A stretch of 64,000 bases of DNA from Pseudomonas fluorescens (GCF_003732425.1 NZ_MOBX01000015.1:18303-82302); one strand, 5' to 3'. Numbered from the stretch's first letter, positions 18,701-29,362 are shown. Translations and numbers: made by a program. The notes: generated by a model from the letters alone, not told the origin.

Positions 18701-21700
18701 TGTAAATCAGGTACGCCTGATGCTGCGGCAGGTTGATAAACGGCAGCTCGCTGGCCGGGTAAGCGGCGAGTGCCGCGCTGTCCTCTTCCAGACACCAGCG
18801 CGCCACATCTGGCGGCATATCGCCGAGGGCTTTGAGCATCGCGCGATCACTGAGCAGCAGGCCGATGCGGCTGTCTTCGATCATGTAATGCAGACGGTCG
18901 AGCGGGTATTCCGGGTCCAGTGGCACATACGCACCACCAGCCTTGAGAATCGCCAGCAGACCAATGACCATTTCCAGCGACCGCTCCAGTGCCAGACCGA
19001 CCCGCACTTGCGGGCCGACGCCGCGTTCACGCAAGGCCCAGGCCAGACGATTGGCGCGGGCGTCGAGTTCGGCGTAGCTCAGGGTCTGCCCGGCGAACGT
19101 CAGGGCCGGCGCGTCTTTGCGCGCCAGCGCCTGTTCGGCGAACAGGTGATGAATGCACTGGTCGAGGCGATGCTCGCCCGGCTCGATGCCGAGGCTGTCG
19201 AGCAGTTGCTGTTGCTCAGGCTGGTCGAGCAGCGGCAGTTCACTGAGGCGCTGCTGCGGATCAGCGATCAGCGCTTCGAGCAAGTTGCGCCAATGTTTGG
19301 CCATGCGCGCAATGGTCGGTTCATCGAACAGATCCGTGCTGTAGGTCAGGCAGCAGCCGAGGCGATGGTCGAGGTCGGTGACTTCCAGATTGAGGTCGAA
19401 CTTGGTCGCCCGCGCATCGTTGGCCAGGTACTCGACGGTCATCCCGGCGAGCATGCGGCTTTGCTGGAATTCCCAGCGCTGCACGTTGCACATCACCTGG
19501 AACAGCGGGTTGTATGCGGCGCTGCGCGGGGGCTGCAGGGCTTCAACCAGATGATCGAACGGCAGGTCCTGATGTGACTGGCCTTCGATCACGGTGTGAC
19601 GCACCTGCTCGAACAATTCGCCGACCGACATCATACCGTCGAGCTGGCAACGCAGCACTTGGGTGTTGAGGAACGCACCGATCAGCCCTTCGCTTTCCGG
19701 GCGGATGCGGTTGGCCACCGGCGCACCAATGCGCAGATCGGTCTGGCCGCTGTAGCGGTAAAGCAGCGTGGCGAGCGCGGCAGTCATGGTCATGAACAGG
19801 GTCAGACCGTTTTGCGCATTGAAGGCACGAACCCGCGCGGCAAGATCGTCGCTGAGGTCGAAACGGAACAGCTCACCCTGATGGCTTTGCACTGGGGGAC
19901 GCGGACGGTCGCTGGGCAATTCCAGCAGCGGATGCTCACGACCGAGTTGCGCCGTCCAGTAGTCGAGTTGGCGCTGACGCTCGCCGGATTCCAGCCAGTT
20001 GCGCTGCCAGACGCTGTAGTCGAGGTACTGCACCGGCAGCGGCTCCAACGGCGAATCGCGGTCGTCGACAAAGGCCTCGTAGAGCGCGCTGAGTTCACGG
20101 GCGAAGATGTCCATTGCCCAGCCTTCGGTGACGATATGGTGCAGGGTCAGCACGAAGTAATGTTCTTGCTCGGCAGTCTTGACCAGACAGGCGCGCAGCA
20201 GCGGACCGGTTTCCAGGTCGAACGGCAGATGCGCCTCTTCATCGGCCAGTTGCTGAACCTTTTGCTCGCGCACATCGGCGGCAAGTTTTGAGAAATCCTT
20301 CCAGCCCATGCGCACGCCCGTCTCGGCATGCACCTGCTGACGGGCAACGCCGTCGACGCTCGGGAACGTCGTGCGCAGGGTTTCGTGGCGCAGGATCAAC
20401 GCTTGCAACGCCGACTCGAAACGCTCGACATGCAACACGCCGCGCAGGCGCGCCATGCCGCCGACGTTGTACGCCGGGCTGTCCGGCTCCATCTGCCAGA
20501 GGAACCACATGCGCTGTTGCGAGTACGACAGCGGCACCGGTTGGCTGCGATCAACCTTGGTGATTGGCAGTTGCTGGTTAGTGCGGCCGCTGACCTGGAT
20601 CAGACGGATCTGTTCGGCGAAGTCAGCCAGTTCGCTGTGCTCGAACAAGGCACGTAACGGGAGTTCGACGTCGCAGGCCTGACGAGTGCGCGAGATGATT
20701 TGCGTGGCCAGCAGCGAATGACCGCCGAGGGCGAAGAAGTCGTCGCGCAGGCCGACTTGCGCCAGGCCGAGCACTTCGCGCCAGATCGCGGCGATCTGTT
20801 GTTCCAGTTCAGTCACTGGTTCGACGTGTTCGCGTACTTGCCATTGCGGCTCGGGCAAGGCGCGGCGGTCGAGTTTGCCGTTGGGGCTGAGGGGCATTGC
20901 GTCCAGACGCATCAGTTGCGCCGGGACCATGTATTCCGGCAGCTCGGCGGCCAGTGCTGCTTTCAGGCGAGCAATTTGCTCATCCTGATCTTCGCTGGCG
21001 TCAAGGGCGGTGAAGTAGCCGATCAACTGCGCGCCGGCAGCGGTTTCGCGCACCAGCACCACGGCTTGGGCGACGCCATCTTGCGCAAGCAGACGCGCTT
21101 CGATCTCTTCCGGTTCGACGCGGAAGCCACGCAGCTTGACCTGCTGATCGAGGCGGCCGAGGTATTCGATTACGCCGTCGGATGTCCAGCGCGCACGGTC
21201 GCCGGTGCGGTACAACCGTGCGCCCTGCTCGCCCAGCGGATCTACAACAAAACGTTCAGCGGTCATCGATGGACGACCCAGGTAACCGCGGGCCAGACCG
21301 ATGCCGCTGATGCACAGCTCACCCGGCACGCCGGCCGGCACTGGATTGAGATCGGCGTCGAGCACGCGGCAGATCACGTTGCCCAGCGGCCGACCGATCG
21401 GCGAGCGCTCACCATCGGCAGTGGTGCAATGCCAATGAGTGACGTTGATCGCGGTTTCGGTCGGGCCGTAACGGTTGTGCAATTGCACCGCTGGCAGTTG
21501 CGCCAACACGCGGTTGCGCAGTTCGGCCGGCAGCGCTTCACCGCCGGAGAATACCCGGCGCAGGCTGGTGCATTCGGCGCTCAGTGGTTCATCGATGAAC
21601 AGCGCGAGCAGCGGCGGCACGAAATGCAGCGTGGTCACGCCGTGCTCTTGAACCAGTTGCGCGATGCGATGCGGATCGCGGTGTTCGCCCGGGCCGGCGA

Positions 21701-24700
21701 TCAACAGGCGCGCGCCAGTGATCAGCGGCCAGAAGCATTCCCACACCGACACGTCGAAACTGATCGGCGCCTTTTGCATCAGCACATCGCTTTCATCGAG
21801 GCGGTAAGTGTTCTGCATCCATTGCAGACGCTCGGCCAGTGCCGCGTGGGTGTTGCCGACGCCTTTCGGTTGGCCAGTGGAACCCGAGGTGTAAATCACG
21901 TAGGCGAGGTTGTCGCCGTGCAGGTGCAGACCCGGTGCCTGGCTCGGCCAGTTTTCCAGGTGCAAGGCGTCCATGGCGATGACGCTGACACCGTCGCAGG
22001 CCGGCAAGCGGCCGAGCAATTCGGTTTGGGTCAGCAGCAGTTCGACGCCGCTGTCGCTGAGCATGTAGGCCAGACGATCGGCCGGGTAATCCGGGTCCAG
22101 CGGCACATAAGCGCCGCCCGCCTTGATGATCGCCAGCAGGCCGATCAGCAGTTGTGGCGAACGCTCCGCAGCGATGGCGACGCAGACATCCGGGCCGACG
22201 CCTTTGTCGCGCAGGTAATGCGCGAGACGGTTGGCCTGGCTGTGCAACTCGGCGAAATCCAGACTGCCGCCGCCCCACACCAGCGCGGTGCGTTCCGGGG
22301 TCAGGCGCGCCTGTTCGTTGAGCTGTTCTGGCAGCCATTGTTGCGCCGGGGTGCACGGCGCAACGCTCCAGTGTTGCTGCTGATCGTGCTCAGTGGCGGT
22401 CAGCAGTTGCAGATCACCAATGGCTTGCTCCGGGCGTTCGCAGACTTCGCGCAACAGGCTGTTGAAATGCTCGGCCAGACGCTCGATGGTCGCCGCATCG
22501 AACAGTTCGCTGGCGTAGTCAAACGACAACGTCAGGCGCCCATTGCGATCTTCTTCGCTGTGCAGTTGCAGGTCGAACTTTGCCTCGCGGCTGTGCCACG
22601 GCAGTTCTTCGGCGAGCAGACCCGGCAGACGCTTGAGCGCACTCAGATCGCGCTGCTGGTGGTTGAACATGACCTGGAACAGGCCGTGTTCGCGGGCTTG
22701 CGGGAAGGCTTCGAGAAGTTGTTCAAACGGCAGATCCTGATTCGCTTGTGCACCGAGTGCGGCGTCGCGGGTCTGGGCCAGCAGCTCAACGAATGAAAGG
22801 CGCGAATTGATTTCTGCGCGCAGTACCTGAGTGTTGATAAAGAAGCCGATCAGACCCTGGGTTTCCAGGCGCGGACGGTTGGCGTTCGGTACGCCGATGC
22901 GGATGTCGCGCTGACCGCTGTAGCGATGCAGCAGGCTCTGGAATGCCGCGAGTAGCAGCATGAACGGCGTCGATTGGTGAGCCTGCGCCGTGTTGCGGAT
23001 CGCATCGCTGAGGCTCACGCCCAGACGCACGGTGTGGCGCGCGGCGCGGTGATTTTTTTGCGCCGAGCGCGGGTGATCGGTGGCCAGTTCCAGGGGCGGA
23101 TGCTCGTCACCCAGTTGCGCTTTCCAGTACGCCAGTTGCCGCTCGCCCTCGCCTTGCGCCAGCCATTGACGCTGCCAACAGCCGTAGTCGGCGTATTGGG
23201 TTGGCAGCGGCGCGAGGTTGGCGGTTGCGCCTTGCGAAGCGGCGGCGTACAGGCGCGAAAATTCGTCGATCAATACATTCAGCGACCAGCCATCGGCGAT
23301 GATGTGATGCAGGGTCACCAGCAGTTGATGATCTTCGTCATCCAGGCGTACCAGCGTCACCCGCAGCAGCGGGCCTGTTTGCAGATCGAAGCGGGTGCGC
23401 GCTTCGTCATCGCGGATTTGCTGGGCGCGAGCTTCGCGTTCGTCGGTTGGCAGGTCGCTGATGTCGATCAGTTGCAGGATGAGTTCGGCGGCGGTAGCGA
23501 CTTGTTGCAGGACCACGCCGTCGCGTTCGAAGAAGCGTGTGCGCAAGGATTCGTGGCGTTCGACCAGTTGCTGGAAGCTGCCACGCAACGCCTCTTCGTC
23601 GAGTTCACCACGCAAACGCAAGGCACCGGGAATGTTGTAGGCGCTGCTGTGCGGGTCGAGCTGCCAGGTGATCCACAGACGGTTTTGTGCCAGCGATTGC
23701 GGCATCGGCTCGCTGCGCGACAACGCGGTGATCGCACCTTGGGTGCTGCCGCCGTCCTGCTGCTGTTGGGCCACGGCAGCGGCAAACGCGGACAGGGTCG
23801 GCGCTTCGAACAGCAGGCGCAGATTTAGCTCGAGAGCGAGTTCTTCGCGGACACGGGCAATCACTTGCGTGGCGGCGATCGAGTTGCCGCCGAGCAGGAA
23901 GAAGTGGTCGTCGGCGTTGACCTGTTTGACGTTGAGTTGTTCGGCCCAGATCTTGCCGATCAAGGCTTCAAGTTCTGAGGCGCTGGTGATTGCGTCATGG
24001 CTTTCACTGGTGCTCGACGGGAATACCGCGTAGCTGTCGAGGCTGCCATCGGCCAGACGATTGCGGCATGCCGAGCGCTGCAATTTGCCACTGGAAGTTT
24101 TCGGCAAGGCGCCGGGATTAAGCAGCACCACCACGCTCGGGGCTTCCTGATAAGCCTCGGCCACCGCTTGGCGAATGGCTTTGATCAGTGCCTCCGGCGG
24201 CAGGATTTTCTGCACGCTGCGGCTGATTTCCGCCGCGATACCGATGCCCTCCTCGCCATCCTGATTGACCGCGAACGCAGCGACGCGGCCCTTGCGCACC
24301 ACTTCCACTTCGTTCTCGACCGTTTTTTCGATGTCCTGTGGATACAGGTTGTGGCCGCGCACGATCAGCATGTCTTTTAGGCGTCCGGTGATGAACAGTT
24401 CACCATCTCGCATAAAGCCCAGGTCGCCGGTGCGCAGCCAGGTACGGCCGGCATGCTGGACGAAGGTCTTGGCGCTGGCTTCGGGGTTGCGCCAGTAACC
24501 GAGGGCGATGCTCGGCCCGGCAGCCCAGACTTCGCCGACGGCGTTGTCGGCGAGTTCGACAAGCGTGTTCGGTTCAACGATCAGCACCGCGTGTTCCGGC
24601 TGGCTGCTGCCGCAGCTCATGATCGCGCTGCCCGCGCCTGGCTCGGCACGGTTTTGTGCCAGGGCCTGATCGTCCACGCGCAGCGCCGGAATGCCGGTGC

Positions 24701-25712
24701 CACGCGGGGTGCCGGCGACGAACAGCGTGGCCTCGGCCAGACCGTACGAGGCCATGAAGCTGTCCTCGCTGAAACCGCATGCGGCGAACTTCTCGGCGAA
24801 GCGCTCCAGGGTGTCGAGACGAATTGGCTCGGAGCCGGAATAGGCTACGCGCCAGCGACTCAGGTCGAGACGTTGCAGCGCCGACTCGCTGACCCGTTCG
24901 CTGCACAAGCGATAGGCGAAGTCCGGCCCGCCGCTGATGGTGCCGCCGTATTCGCTGATCGCTTCCAGCCAGCGCAATGGCCGGCCGAGGAAATACGCAG
25001 GCGACATCAAGATGCACGGCACGCCGCTGAAAATCGGCTGCAGCAGACCGCCGATCAGGCCCATGTCGTGGTACAGCGGCAGCCAACTGACGATGACGTC
25101 GTCAGGGTTCACGTCGATGCCAAAACCGTGACGGATCAGCAATTCGTTGGCGACCAGATTGCCATGGCTGACCTGCACGCCTTTGGGTAGCGCAGTGGAG
25201 CCGGAGGTGTATTGCAAGAAAGCGATGTGGTCTTGCGGCAGGCTCGGTTCAACCCAGTTTTGCGCCAGTGATTTGTCGAGCGTGTCGACACACAACAACG
25301 GCGGCGCACCCTCGATCTGCTGCAAGGCGTCGCGCAGGTCGGCACTGGTCAACAGCAGGCGCGGTTCGGCATCAGCGATGATCGACAGCAAGCGTTCCTG
25401 ATGGTGACGGCGCGCGGATTCCGGCGGATAGGCCGGCACCGCGATCACCCCTGCGTACAGACAGCCAAAAAACGCCGCGACGTAATCCGGGCCACTGGGA
25501 AACAGCAGCACCGCGCGATCAGCGAATTGAGCATTAGCCTGCAACGCGGCGGCGATCATGCGTGCGCGTTGATCCAGCTCGCGATAACTGAGCACCACAG
25601 CCTGCTCCGGGTTTTCGGCGAGAAAACGCAAGGCCAGTTGGTCCGGCGTCAGGGCCGCGCGGCGCTGGAGGGCTTGGACCAGGGAGCTGGGGAGTTCGAA
25701 CGCGTCGGTCAT
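12714..25712 (-). CDS. pvdL: PvdL, pyoverdine chromophore nonribosomal peptide synthetase
   Basis: A 4332-residue cytoplasmic synthetase (P. aeruginosa PvdL is of similar size) that starts pyoverdine assembly with a fatty acyl-L-Glu-D-Tyr-L-Dab chain. Order by key motif: fatty acyl-AMP ligase (about 1-570), carrier LGGNSI (607), condensation HHIIADG (804), adenylation YTSGSTG (1276), carrier LGGHSL (1664), condensation HHIVTEG (1861), adenylation (2341), carrier LGGDSI (2736), epimerisation HHLVVDG (2916), condensation HHILIDA (3391), adenylation (3878), carrier LGGHSL (4268). There is no thioesterase, so the chain passes to another synthetase. The third adenylation pocket reads by eye D-I-W-E-L-T-A-D-D, which fits diaminobutyrate. 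AGGA precedes the ATG. A near-consensus PvdS box lies 154 bases upstream. Confidence 0.97.
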   Translation of the reverse strand: MTDAFELPSSLVQALQRRAALTPDQLALRFLAENPEQAVVLSYRELDQRARMIAAALQANAQFADRAVLLFPSGPDYVAAFFGCLYAGVIAVPAYPPESARRHHQERLLSIIADAEPRLLLTSADLRDALQQIEGAPPLLCVDTLDKSLAQNWVEPSLPQDHIAFLQYTSGSTALPKGVQVSHGNLVANELLIRHGFGIDVNPDDVIVSWLPLYHDMGLIGGLLQPIFSGVPCILMSPAYFLGRPLRWLEAISEYGGTISGGPDFAYRLCSERVSESALQRLDLSRWRVAYSGSEPIRLDTLERFAEKFAACGFSEDSFMASYGLAEATLFVAGTPRGTGIPALRVDDQALAQNRAEPGAGSAIMSCGSSQPEHAVLIVEPNTLVELADNAVGEVWAAGPSIALGYWRNPEASAKTFVQHAGRTWLRTGDLGFMRDGELFITGRLKDMLIVRGHNLYPQDIEKTVENEVEVVRKGRVAAFAVNQDGEEGIGIAAEISRSVQKILPPEALIKAIRQAVAEAYQEAPSVVVLLNPGALPKTSSGKLQRSACRNRLADGSLDSYAVFPSSTSESHDAITSASELEALIGKIWAEQLNVKQVNADDHFFLLGGNSIAATQVIARVREELALELNLRLLFEAPTLSAFAAAVAQQQQDGGSTQGAITALSRSEPMPQSLAQNRLWITWQLDPHSSAYNIPGALRLRGELDEEALRGSFQQLVERHESLRTRFFERDGVVLQQVATAAELILQLIDISDLPTDEREARAQQIRDDEARTRFDLQTGPLLRVTLVRLDDEDHQLLVTLHHIIADGWSLNVLIDEFSRLYAAASQGATANLAPLPTQYADYGCWQRQWLAQGEGERQLAYWKAQLGDEHPPLELATDHPRSAQKNHRAARHTVRLGVSLSDAIRNTAQAHQSTPFMLLLAAFQSLLHRYSGQRDIRIGVPNANRPRLETQGLIGFFINTQVLRAEINSRLSFVELLAQTRDAALGAQANQDLPFEQLLEAFPQAREHGLFQVMFNHQQRDLSALKRLPGLLAEELPWHSREAKFDLQLHSEEDRNGRLTLSFDYASELFDAATIERLAEHFNSLLREVCERPEQAIGDLQLLTATEHDQQQHWSVAPCTPAQQWLPEQLNEQARLTPERTALVWGGGSLDFAELHSQANRLAHYLRDKGVGPDVCVAIAAERSPQLLIGLLAIIKAGGAYVPLDPDYPADRLAYMLSDSGVELLLTQTELLGRLPACDGVSVIAMDALHLENWPSQAPGLHLHGDNLAYVIYTSGSTGQPKGVGNTHAALAERLQWMQNTYRLDESDVLMQKAPISFDVSVWECFWPLITGARLLIAGPGEHRDPHRIAQLVQEHGVTTLHFVPPLLALFIDEPLSAECTSLRRVFSGGEALPAELRNRVLAQLPAVQLHNRYGPTETAINVTHWHCTTADGERSPIGRPLGNVICRVLDADLNPVPAGVPGELCISGIGLARGYLGRPSMTAERFVVDPLGEQGARLYRTGDRARWTSDGVIEYLGRLDQQVKLRGFRVEPEEIEARLLAQDGVAQAVVLVRETAAGAQLIGYFTALDASEDQDEQIARLKAALAAELPEYMVPAQLMRLDAMPLSPNGKLDRRALPEPQWQVREHVEPVTELEQQIAAIWREVLGLAQVGLRDDFFALGGHSLLATQIISRTRQACDVELPLRALFEHSELADFAEQIRLIQVSGRTNQQLPITKVDRSQPVPLSYSQQRMWFLWQMEPDSPAYNVGGMARLRGVLHVERFESALQALILRHETLRTTFPSVDGVARQQVHAETGVRMGWKDFSKLAADVREQKVQQLADEEAHLPFDLETGPLLRACLVKTAEQEHYFVLTLHHIVTEGWAMDIFARELSALYEAFVDDRDSPLEPLPVQYLDYSVWQRNWLESGERQRQLDYWTAQLGREHPLLELPSDRPRPPVQSHQGELFRFDLSDDLAARVRAFNAQNGLTLFMTMTAALATLLYRYSGQTDLRIGAPVANRIRPESEGLIGAFLNTQVLRCQLDGMMSVGELFEQVRHTVIEGQSHQDLPFDHLVEALQPPRSAAYNPLFQVMCNVQRWEFQQSRMLAGMTVEYLANDARATKFDLNLEVTDLDHRLGCCLTYSTDLFDEPTIARMAKHWRNLLEALIADPQQRLSELPLLDQPEQQQLLDSLGIEPGEHRLDQCIHHLFAEQALARKDAPALTFAGQTLSYAELDARANRLAWALRERGVGPQVRVGLALERSLEMVIGLLAILKAGGAYVPLDPEYPLDRLHYMIEDSRIGLLLSDRAMLKALGDMPPDVARWCLEEDSAALAAYPASELPFINLPQHQAYLIYTSGSTGKPKGVVVSHGEIAMHCQAVIERFAMRPDDCELHFYSINFDAATERLLVPLLCGAQVVLRAQGQWDAEEICALIRTHKINVLGFTPSYGSQLAQFLSTQNQILPVRMIITGGEALTGEHLQRIRAAFKPAMFFNAYGPTETVVMPLASLAPEVLEEGAGSVPIGSVIGARVAYILDADLALVPQGATGELFVGGAGLAQAYHDRPGITAERFVADPFATAGGRMYRTGDLVRQRADGLVEYLGRIDHQVKIRGFRIELGEIETRLLDHDSIREAVVLALDAPSGKQLVGYLVTEIAEQSEARQAELRDALKAHLKAQLPDYMVPTHLILLASMPLTANGKLDRRALPAPDPELNRQDYVAPSNELEQTLAQIWCEVLNVEQVGLNDNFFELGGDSILSIQVVSRARQQGIHFSPRDLFQHQTVQTLAAVASRTEQVTAEQGLVAGESRLTPIQHWFFDTEIPERQHWNQALLLEPTVALEPHRLEQALLAVIEQHDALRLRFTEANAEWQATHRPTSDVAVLWQVRVASMDKCETLFADAQRSLDLAQGPLLRAVLVDGPEGQQRLFIAIHHLVVDGVSWRVLLDDLQSVYRQLDAGQAVNLPAKTSAFKDWAARLQAYAGSESLREELNWWQSQLAGPNADLPCENPQGGQQNRHAQTVSVRLDAEHTRQLLQQAPAAYRTQVNDLLLTALARVLCRWSGQPSALIQLEGHGRETLFDEIDLTRTVGWFTSAYPLRLTPHNIEEAAGQGASIKAIKEQLRAVPHKGLGYGVLRYLADDLSQRSMAALPQAPVTFNYLGQFDQSFTSDALFRPLDEAVGAAHDPHAPLPNELSIDSQVYGGELLLRWTFSAERYDAQTINDLADAYLGELQSLIAHCLQDEAGGLTPSDFPLAKLTQAQLDALPVPAAHIEDVYPLTPMQEGMLLHTLLEPGTGLYYMQDRYRINSELDPQRFAQAWQAVVARHEALRASFCWNVGEDMLQVIHTPGRTPIEYLDWSAIAETEQEPQLQALLKSEREAGFDLLNQAPFHLRLIKVGAARYWFMMSNHHILIDAWCRSLLMNDFFEIYTALGEGREAQLSVPPRYRDYIGWLQRQSLAEARQWWQQNLQGFERTTPIPSDRPFLREHAGESGGMIVGDRYTRLNVEDGARLRELAQAHQLTINTFAQAAWALVLRRLSGDRDVLFGVTVAGRPVDMPEMQRTVGLFINSIALRVKMPEDDQRSSVRQWLSALLDSNMQLREYEYLPLVNIQEQSELPKGQPLFDSLFVFENAPVEVSVLDRAQSLNATSDSGRTHTNFPLTAVCYPGDDLGLHLSYDQRYFDESTIERMLGEFKRLLLALVDGFHGDMADLPLLGTEEQDFLLHGCNQSAHDYPLEQSYVALFEAQVAAHPQRIAASCLDQQQSYAELNQNANRLGHALVAAGVQMDQPVALLGERNLDLLGMIIGSFKAGAGYLPLDPGLPSQRLQRIIELSHTPVLVCSDACRAQAQTLLDEFSCANRPRLLVWEEIQAAATSAQDLGIYSGPDNLAYVIYTSGSTGLPKGVMVEQRGMLNNQLSKVPYLQLSEADVIAQTASQSFDISVWQFLAAPLFGARVDIVPNTIAHDPQGLLVHVQAQGITVLESVPSLIQGMLASERLSLDGLRWMLPTGEAMPPELAHQWLLRYPDIGLVNAYGPAECSDDVAFFRVDMASTRGSYLPIGTPTDNNLLYLVDGALELVPLGAVGELCVAGTGVGRGYVSDPLRTAPVFVPNPFGAPGERLYRTGDLVRRRSDGVLEYVGRVDHQVKIRGYRIELGEIEARLHEQPEVRDGAVGVQEGVNGKHLVGYLVAADSALNPSERLERIKQRLRAELPEYMVPLHWLWLEQMPLNANGKLDRKALPALEIGQLQSADYLAPRNDLEQTLADVWAEVLKVEKVGVRDNFFELGGHSLLATQIASRVQKTLQRDVPLRAMFECSTVEELAEYIDGLAASDITEEKVDRLNDLMAELEGL

Positions 25713-25865
25713 GAGGTTTCCTGCCTGAATTCGGCTTGCTAGTGGAATCGGGTTGCTGCGTCACGCCCCTCGGAGAGCGTGCAGGGCGCGATCTGTGCCG
25801 ACCGCGCAAGGCTTCGGAATGCTGTCTGGTCGGGGTTGTGCGTCCGGAACCATTCACCAATGAGA

Positions 25866-25889
25866 ACGGATGACGTCTTGAAATAATTA
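25866..25889 (-). promoter_or_regulatory. Near-consensus PvdS box upstream of pvdL
   Basis: On the minus strand: TAATT, 16 bases, CGT. This is one mismatch from TAAAT-N16-CGT, with correct spacing, ending 154 bases before the pvdL ATG. It lies in the divergent pvdL-pvdS region (25713-26083), which otherwise holds only the pvdS promoter. Confidence 0.65.
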
Positions 25890-25982
25890 GTCGGCGGGCG
25901 GAAGCGCCAATGGGGCCGGGGTGTGGCGGCGTGTCGCAGTTCTCAGAACGCACCTCGGCAGTGCATTACTTCTCTTTCTCAA

Positions 25983-26011
25983 TTGACAATCATTATCATT
26001 CAACATAATTT
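25983..26011 (+). promoter_or_regulatory. Housekeeping sigma-70 promoter of pvdS
   Basis: TTGACA at 25983-25988, a 17-base spacer, and TAATTT at 26006-26011. The spacer carries the Fur box, so Fur bound with iron would block polymerase. Start of transcription would be near 26018, about 65 bases before the pvdS ATG. Confidence 0.8.
25985..26003 (+). promoter_or_regulatory. Fur box over the pvdS promoter
   Basis: The minus strand TTGAATGATAATGATTGTC matches the 19-bp Fur consensus GATAATGATAATCATTATC at 14 of 19 positions by hand count. It overlaps the -35 element and the spacer of the pvdS promoter, consistent with the known Fur repression of pvdS. Confidence 0.85.
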
Positions 26012-26083
26012 GTCGCTCGATGTGTAGGACGCCCCCCTCCCCCAAGGCGTCCCACGAACCTATTTGGCAGCAAGGTGATTTCC

Positions 26084-26638
26084 ATGACGGAACAAGTATC
26101 CACAAGCAGGTGCGATTCACCGCTACTTCAAGCATTCGTCGACAATCGACTGATTCTGGTCAAGATTGCAGCCCGTATTACCGGCTGCCGGTCGCGCGCC
26201 GAGGACGTGGTGCAGGATGCGTTTTTCCGACTGCAATCGGCGCCACCGATCACGTCGTCGATCAAGGCTCAACTGAGTTATCTGTTCCAGATCGTGCGCA
26301 ACCTCGCCATCGATCACTACCGTAAACAGGCGCTTGAGCAGAAGTACTCCGGCCCTGAAGAGGAAGGGCTGAATGTGGTCATCCAGGGTGCTTCGCCGGA
26401 AACCTCGCACATCAATTTCTCGACCCTGGAAAACATCGCCGACGCGCTGACCGAACTGCCCAACCGCACGCGCTATGCGTTCGAGATGTACCGTTTGCAC
26501 GGCGTGCCGCAAAAGGACATCGCCAAGGAACTCGGCGTCTCGCCAACCCTGGTCAACTTCATGATTCGTGATGCGCTGGTGCACTGCCGCAAGGTGTCGG
26601 GCAGTCGTCGAGATGCGGTGATTGCCGGTCGTCGTTAA
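26084..26638 (+). CDS. pvdS: PvdS, iron-starvation extracytoplasmic-function sigma factor
   Basis: A 184-residue ECF sigma factor that directs RNA polymerase to TAAAT-N16-CGT promoters of pyoverdine genes. Region 2 shows the DVVQDAFFRL and YLFQIVRNLAIDHYRK helices (residues about 40-80). Region 4 has ALTELPNRTRYAFEMYRLHG and the helix-turn-helix PQKDIAKELGVSPTLVNFMI (about 125-165). I chose the ATG at 26084 with AAGGTGA shortly upstream rather than the GTG at 26075. It is transcribed away from pvdL under a Fur-controlled promoter. Its activity is normally held by the anti-sigma FpvR, not in this window. Confidence 0.96.
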   Translation: MTEQVSTSRCDSPLLQAFVDNRLILVKIAARITGCRSRAEDVVQDAFFRLQSAPPITSSIKAQLSYLFQIVRNLAIDHYRKQALEQKYSGPEEEGLNVVIQGASPETSHINFSTLENIADALTELPNRTRYAFEMYRLHGVPQKDIAKELGVSPTLVNFMIRDALVHCRKVSGSRRDAVIAGRR

Positions 26639-26657
26639 GACCACGTGGTCAGATAGA

Positions 26658-26733
26658 AAAAGATCGCAGCCTCCAGCAGCTCCTACAGGGAAATGCATTC
26701 CTCTGTAGGAGCTGCCGAAGGCTGCGATCTTTT
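26658..26733. repeat. REP inverted pair (class 1)
   Basis: Arms at 26658-26688 and 26703-26733 with a 14-base loop. The left arm has three changes in its centre (CCTCCAGC) relative to the right arm. It sits between the convergent pvdS and acyltransferase stops and ends in TTTT, so it may terminate both. Confidence 0.85.
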
Positions 26734-26747
26734 GCTTCTAAATGACC

Positions 26748-27761
26748 TCAGGCCAATTTGCACCGATCAAAAAACCGCTCACGTCCCAGCATCATCAGCG
26801 CCGCGCGCTTGTGCGGGAAGTCGAACTCTTTCTCGCAGTGGAAGCACTGATTCTGCATGTGCCCGATCATCTTCGCGTTGTCGGCCCGGGGTTCGGCGAC
26901 CACCCGCTGAGTGCGCGGATCATCGAGAAACAGGTAGTGCACCAGTGCCGACAACCAGCTCGCCACTTTGTGCGGCCCGCGGTGATCCTCTTCGCCGACC
27001 AGCATGTGAATACCGCGGTCGTAATTGTCGGCGTCGTAGAACGGCGCGATGCGATCTTCCTTGGCCCAATAGGCTTCGAAATAGGCAAACGGCTGATCAT
27101 CGAAACAACCCATCAAGGTCAGCGTATGCGGATCGGCATCGAGCTTGTTCAGGTATTCGCGATGTTTCTCGAGACTGCCTTCTTCCTGCCAGAAACTGGC
27201 AACGCGCGGGCTGTTCTGCCAGCGATTGAAGCGCGGCAGGTCATCTTCGATCTCAACGGTGCGCAAGGAAATCCACGCGCCTAGACGCGCATCGAAGCGC
27301 CGGTACACTTCACCACGGGGTTTGACCGGCCGCAGCGGATGACGCTTGCCCTGGCTGATGACCATTTGCTGCGGATAACTTCCGCTCAGCGAAGTGCCGA
27401 GCCACGGTTGCGGCAGTTGCCAGAACAGCGTGCGCTCGCAGCGATATTCGCCGGCCACTTCAGTGCTCACCAGCAAGCCACTGAGCAAGGCCTCAGTCGG
27501 TGGCTGATCCAGCTGCCAGGTCAATTGCTGGCACGCCGGATCCCGCGCGAACAGCCAGTAACAGGCCGCCCACAGGGCCTGCCCCAGCGGCAGCGCAAAG
27601 CGCTCATCGATCTGGATCGGTCCCTTGGCTTCCCGATCAAGGCGCAAGCGGATCAGCGGTTGTCCGTCCAGGCTCAGGCTCAGACGGCTTTCAGTGGCAT
27701 CAGCAATCAGTTGACTGCCCGAGGGCAGAGCCAAGGCAGTCAGGTCATTCAGATTGGACAT
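26748..27761 (-). CDS. pvdY: Siderophore hydroxyornithine N-acyltransferase (PvdYII/IucB-AlcB type)
   Basis: A 337-residue protein whose C-terminal half is the GNAT domain of siderophore N-acyltransferases (IucB, AlcB, RhbD, PvdYII). The diagnostic stretch around residues 235-300 includes RIAPFYDADNYDRGIHMLVG, EEDHRGPHKVASWL and VVAEPRADNAKMI. The enzyme would transfer an acyl group, probably acetyl, to N5-hydroxyornithine, in line with PvdYII of type II P. aeruginosa strains. No strong ribosome site is visible before the ATG. A perfect PvdS box lies 41 bases upstream. This implies that the pyoverdine contains acetyl-hydroxyornithine rather than, or as well as, the formyl form. Confidence 0.85.
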   Translation of the reverse strand: MSNLNDLTALALPSGSQLIADATESRLSLSLDGQPLIRLRLDREAKGPIQIDERFALPLGQALWAACYWLFARDPACQQLTWQLDQPPTEALLSGLLVSTEVAGEYRCERTLFWQLPQPWLGTSLSGSYPQQMVISQGKRHPLRPVKPRGEVYRRFDARLGAWISLRTVEIEDDLPRFNRWQNSPRVASFWQEEGSLEKHREYLNKLDADPHTLTLMGCFDDQPFAYFEAYWAKEDRIAPFYDADNYDRGIHMLVGEEDHRGPHKVASWLSALVHYLFLDDPRTQRVVAEPRADNAKMIGHMQNQCFHCEKEFDFPHKRAALMMLGRERFFDRCKLA

Positions 27762-27801
27762 GGGTCGGGCTCACGATAATGGTCGACAGTTCCACCATGT
27801 G

Positions 27802-27825
27802 ACGTGAGCCGAGCAGGGAAATTTA
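27802..27825 (-). promoter_or_regulatory. PvdS-dependent promoter (IS box) of the pvdYII-type gene
   Basis: Minus strand TAAAT, 16 bases, CGT: an exact match to the PvdS consensus. The CGT end is 41 bases from the ATG at 27761. It lies in the 87-base gap after the upstream solute-binding gene, so the acyltransferase has its own iron-responsive promoter. Confidence 0.9.
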
Positions 27826-27848
27826 GCCCCTGAAGGGAAATCGACGCC

Positions 27849-28646
27849 TCAATGCCGGGTTACCGGCACCACGGCAATCTTGTACGGCTCGAAGATCTTC
27901 AGCAGTTCACCGTTATCGCGCAGCCCTTGCAGCAGTTGGCCAAACGCAGCGCCGGTAATGGGCGCTGTCGGCCGAAGAATGGCGTAGTGGTGATAAACCT
28001 GATCGATGCGCTGCGACACCAACAGTTCATCGCGCACTTTCTCGTTGCGCAGCAGGTAATCGAACAGATAGGAACGGGTTACCAAGGCAATATCGGCGCG
28101 AGCGCGCAGCACCATCAGCAGGTTGCTGTCGTGGGAATAGGTCAGCGTGGCGTTGAAGTTCTGCGCAAGGAATTTGGGGTCGGCGTTGAAGTTGGCGAAT
28201 TCGTAGTGATAACCGCTGAACAGGGCCAGACGTTTGCCAGTGAGGTCGGCGAAATAGCTCTGCTGACGACCGTCTTCGCGTTGCGCAACGAAAATCTCCG
28301 CATCCTCAAGGCCCATGTCGACATCCGTGTGGGGAATTTCCTTCCAGCCCCAATCGGGGTTCTCGAAAATCGCCATGTCGATCCGGCCCTGCTTGAAATC
28401 ACCGAAACGCCGAGGAATCGAGGTCGGTACGAGGACGAATTGATAGTCGCTTTGCAGGCGATTGAGGGCCTCGACCAACTGCGGCAGAAGACCTGTGTCG
28501 GCACCGTTTTCCGGGCGAATGGTATAAGGCGGAAAGTGCGCCGCGCCGACCCGGACCAATTGCGCTGCCTGAGCGGGCAATACCCAAAATGCAGTCAGCG
28601 CTGCGAGCATCAACCCCGCGGCCGTCCGAATTGGCGAAGACTTCAA
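27849..28646 (-). CDS. Periplasmic solute-binding protein, family 3
   Basis: A 265-residue SBP_bac_3-type protein with a signal peptide (cleavage near AQAAQL). The ligand-fold features are VRVGAAHFPPYT at the mature start, FKQGRIDMAIFENPDWG in lobe 1 and ADIALVTRSYLFDYLL in lobe 2. No permease or ATPase gene is adjacent, so it is an orphan binding protein. Proteins of this family bind amino acids or other small polar ligands, but no specific ligand can be named. It is followed directly by the PvdS box of the next gene, and no PvdS box was seen in front of it. Confidence 0.8.
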   Translation of the reverse strand: MKSSPIRTAAGLMLAALTAFWVLPAQAAQLVRVGAAHFPPYTIRPENGADTGLLPQLVEALNRLQSDYQFVLVPTSIPRRFGDFKQGRIDMAIFENPDWGWKEIPHTDVDMGLEDAEIFVAQREDGRQQSYFADLTGKRLALFSGYHYEFANFNADPKFLAQNFNATLTYSHDSNLLMVLRARADIALVTRSYLFDYLLRNEKVRDELLVSQRIDQVYHHYAILRPTAPITGAAFGQLLQGLRDNGELLKIFEPYKIAVVPVTRH

Positions 28647-28738
28647 AACACCCCACTCCCCGAAAAAATACCGATCAATGCATTCAAGCTAGGCGGTTTC
28701 GCCCAGTTAGCCAGTTTCCCGGCCGGATAGAAAGTGCT

Positions 28739-29362
28739 TCAACGCGCTTCAAGGACCAGAATCAATGCCTCATCGGCCAACTGATCGAGGCTCAAACTGC
28801 CGCCGGCACGGAACCAGGTGGTCGTCCACGACAGTGCGCCAGTGAGGAAACGTCGGGTAATAAATACATCGCCACGGATAAACCCCGCGTCTTTGGCTTC
28901 ACCCAGCACGTGCAGCCAGATGTCTTCGTAAACATCGCGCAGCGCCAGCACCTTGGCTTGACCGTCTTCGGACAGCGAGCGCCACTCATACACCAGCACC
29001 GCCATGGCTTCACCGCTGCCGCCCATGATCGACTGCAATTCGCAGCGAATCAGCGCCAGCACGCGCTCGCGCACATCGGCCGCGTCAGCAAGCGCTGCAC
29101 GCATCAACGCGGTGTTGTAGCGAATGGTTTCTTCCATCACCGCACGCAGGATCTCATCCTTGCTTTTGAAGTGATGAAAAATGCTTCCCGACTGAATGCC
29201 GACGGCACCGGCCAGATCGCGCACCGTGGTGCGTTCGTAGCCTTTGTTGCGGAACAGGTGAGCGGCCACTTGCAGCAATTTGCCGCGGGCGCTGTCGGGG
29301 TCGGTCAACTGGCCTTCGTCGACCAATTCGCGCATGACCCTCAGGGCTTTTTGCTCGTCCAC
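28739..29362 (-). CDS. atuR: AtuR, TetR-family repressor of the atu genes
   Basis: A 207-residue TetR regulator. The DNA-binding helices are at residues about 26-70 (AAHLFRNKGYERTTVRDLAG and GIQSGSIFHHFKSKDEIL), followed by a ligand-binding domain. The start is GTG at 29362 with AGGAG seven bases upstream. It is transcribed divergently from atuA, and two copies of one palindromic operator lie between them. AtuR of P. aeruginosa represses its cluster through two inverted repeats in exactly this position, and terpene-derived acyl-CoA is the presumed inducer. Confidence 0.9.
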   Translation of the reverse strand: MDEQKALRVMRELVDEGQLTDPDSARGKLLQVAAHLFRNKGYERTTVRDLAGAVGIQSGSIFHHFKSKDEILRAVMEETIRYNTALMRAALADAADVRERVLALIRCELQSIMGGSGEAMAVLVYEWRSLSEDGQAKVLALRDVYEDIWLHVLGEAKDAGFIRGDVFITRRFLTGALSWTTTWFRAGGSLSLDQLADEALILVLEAR

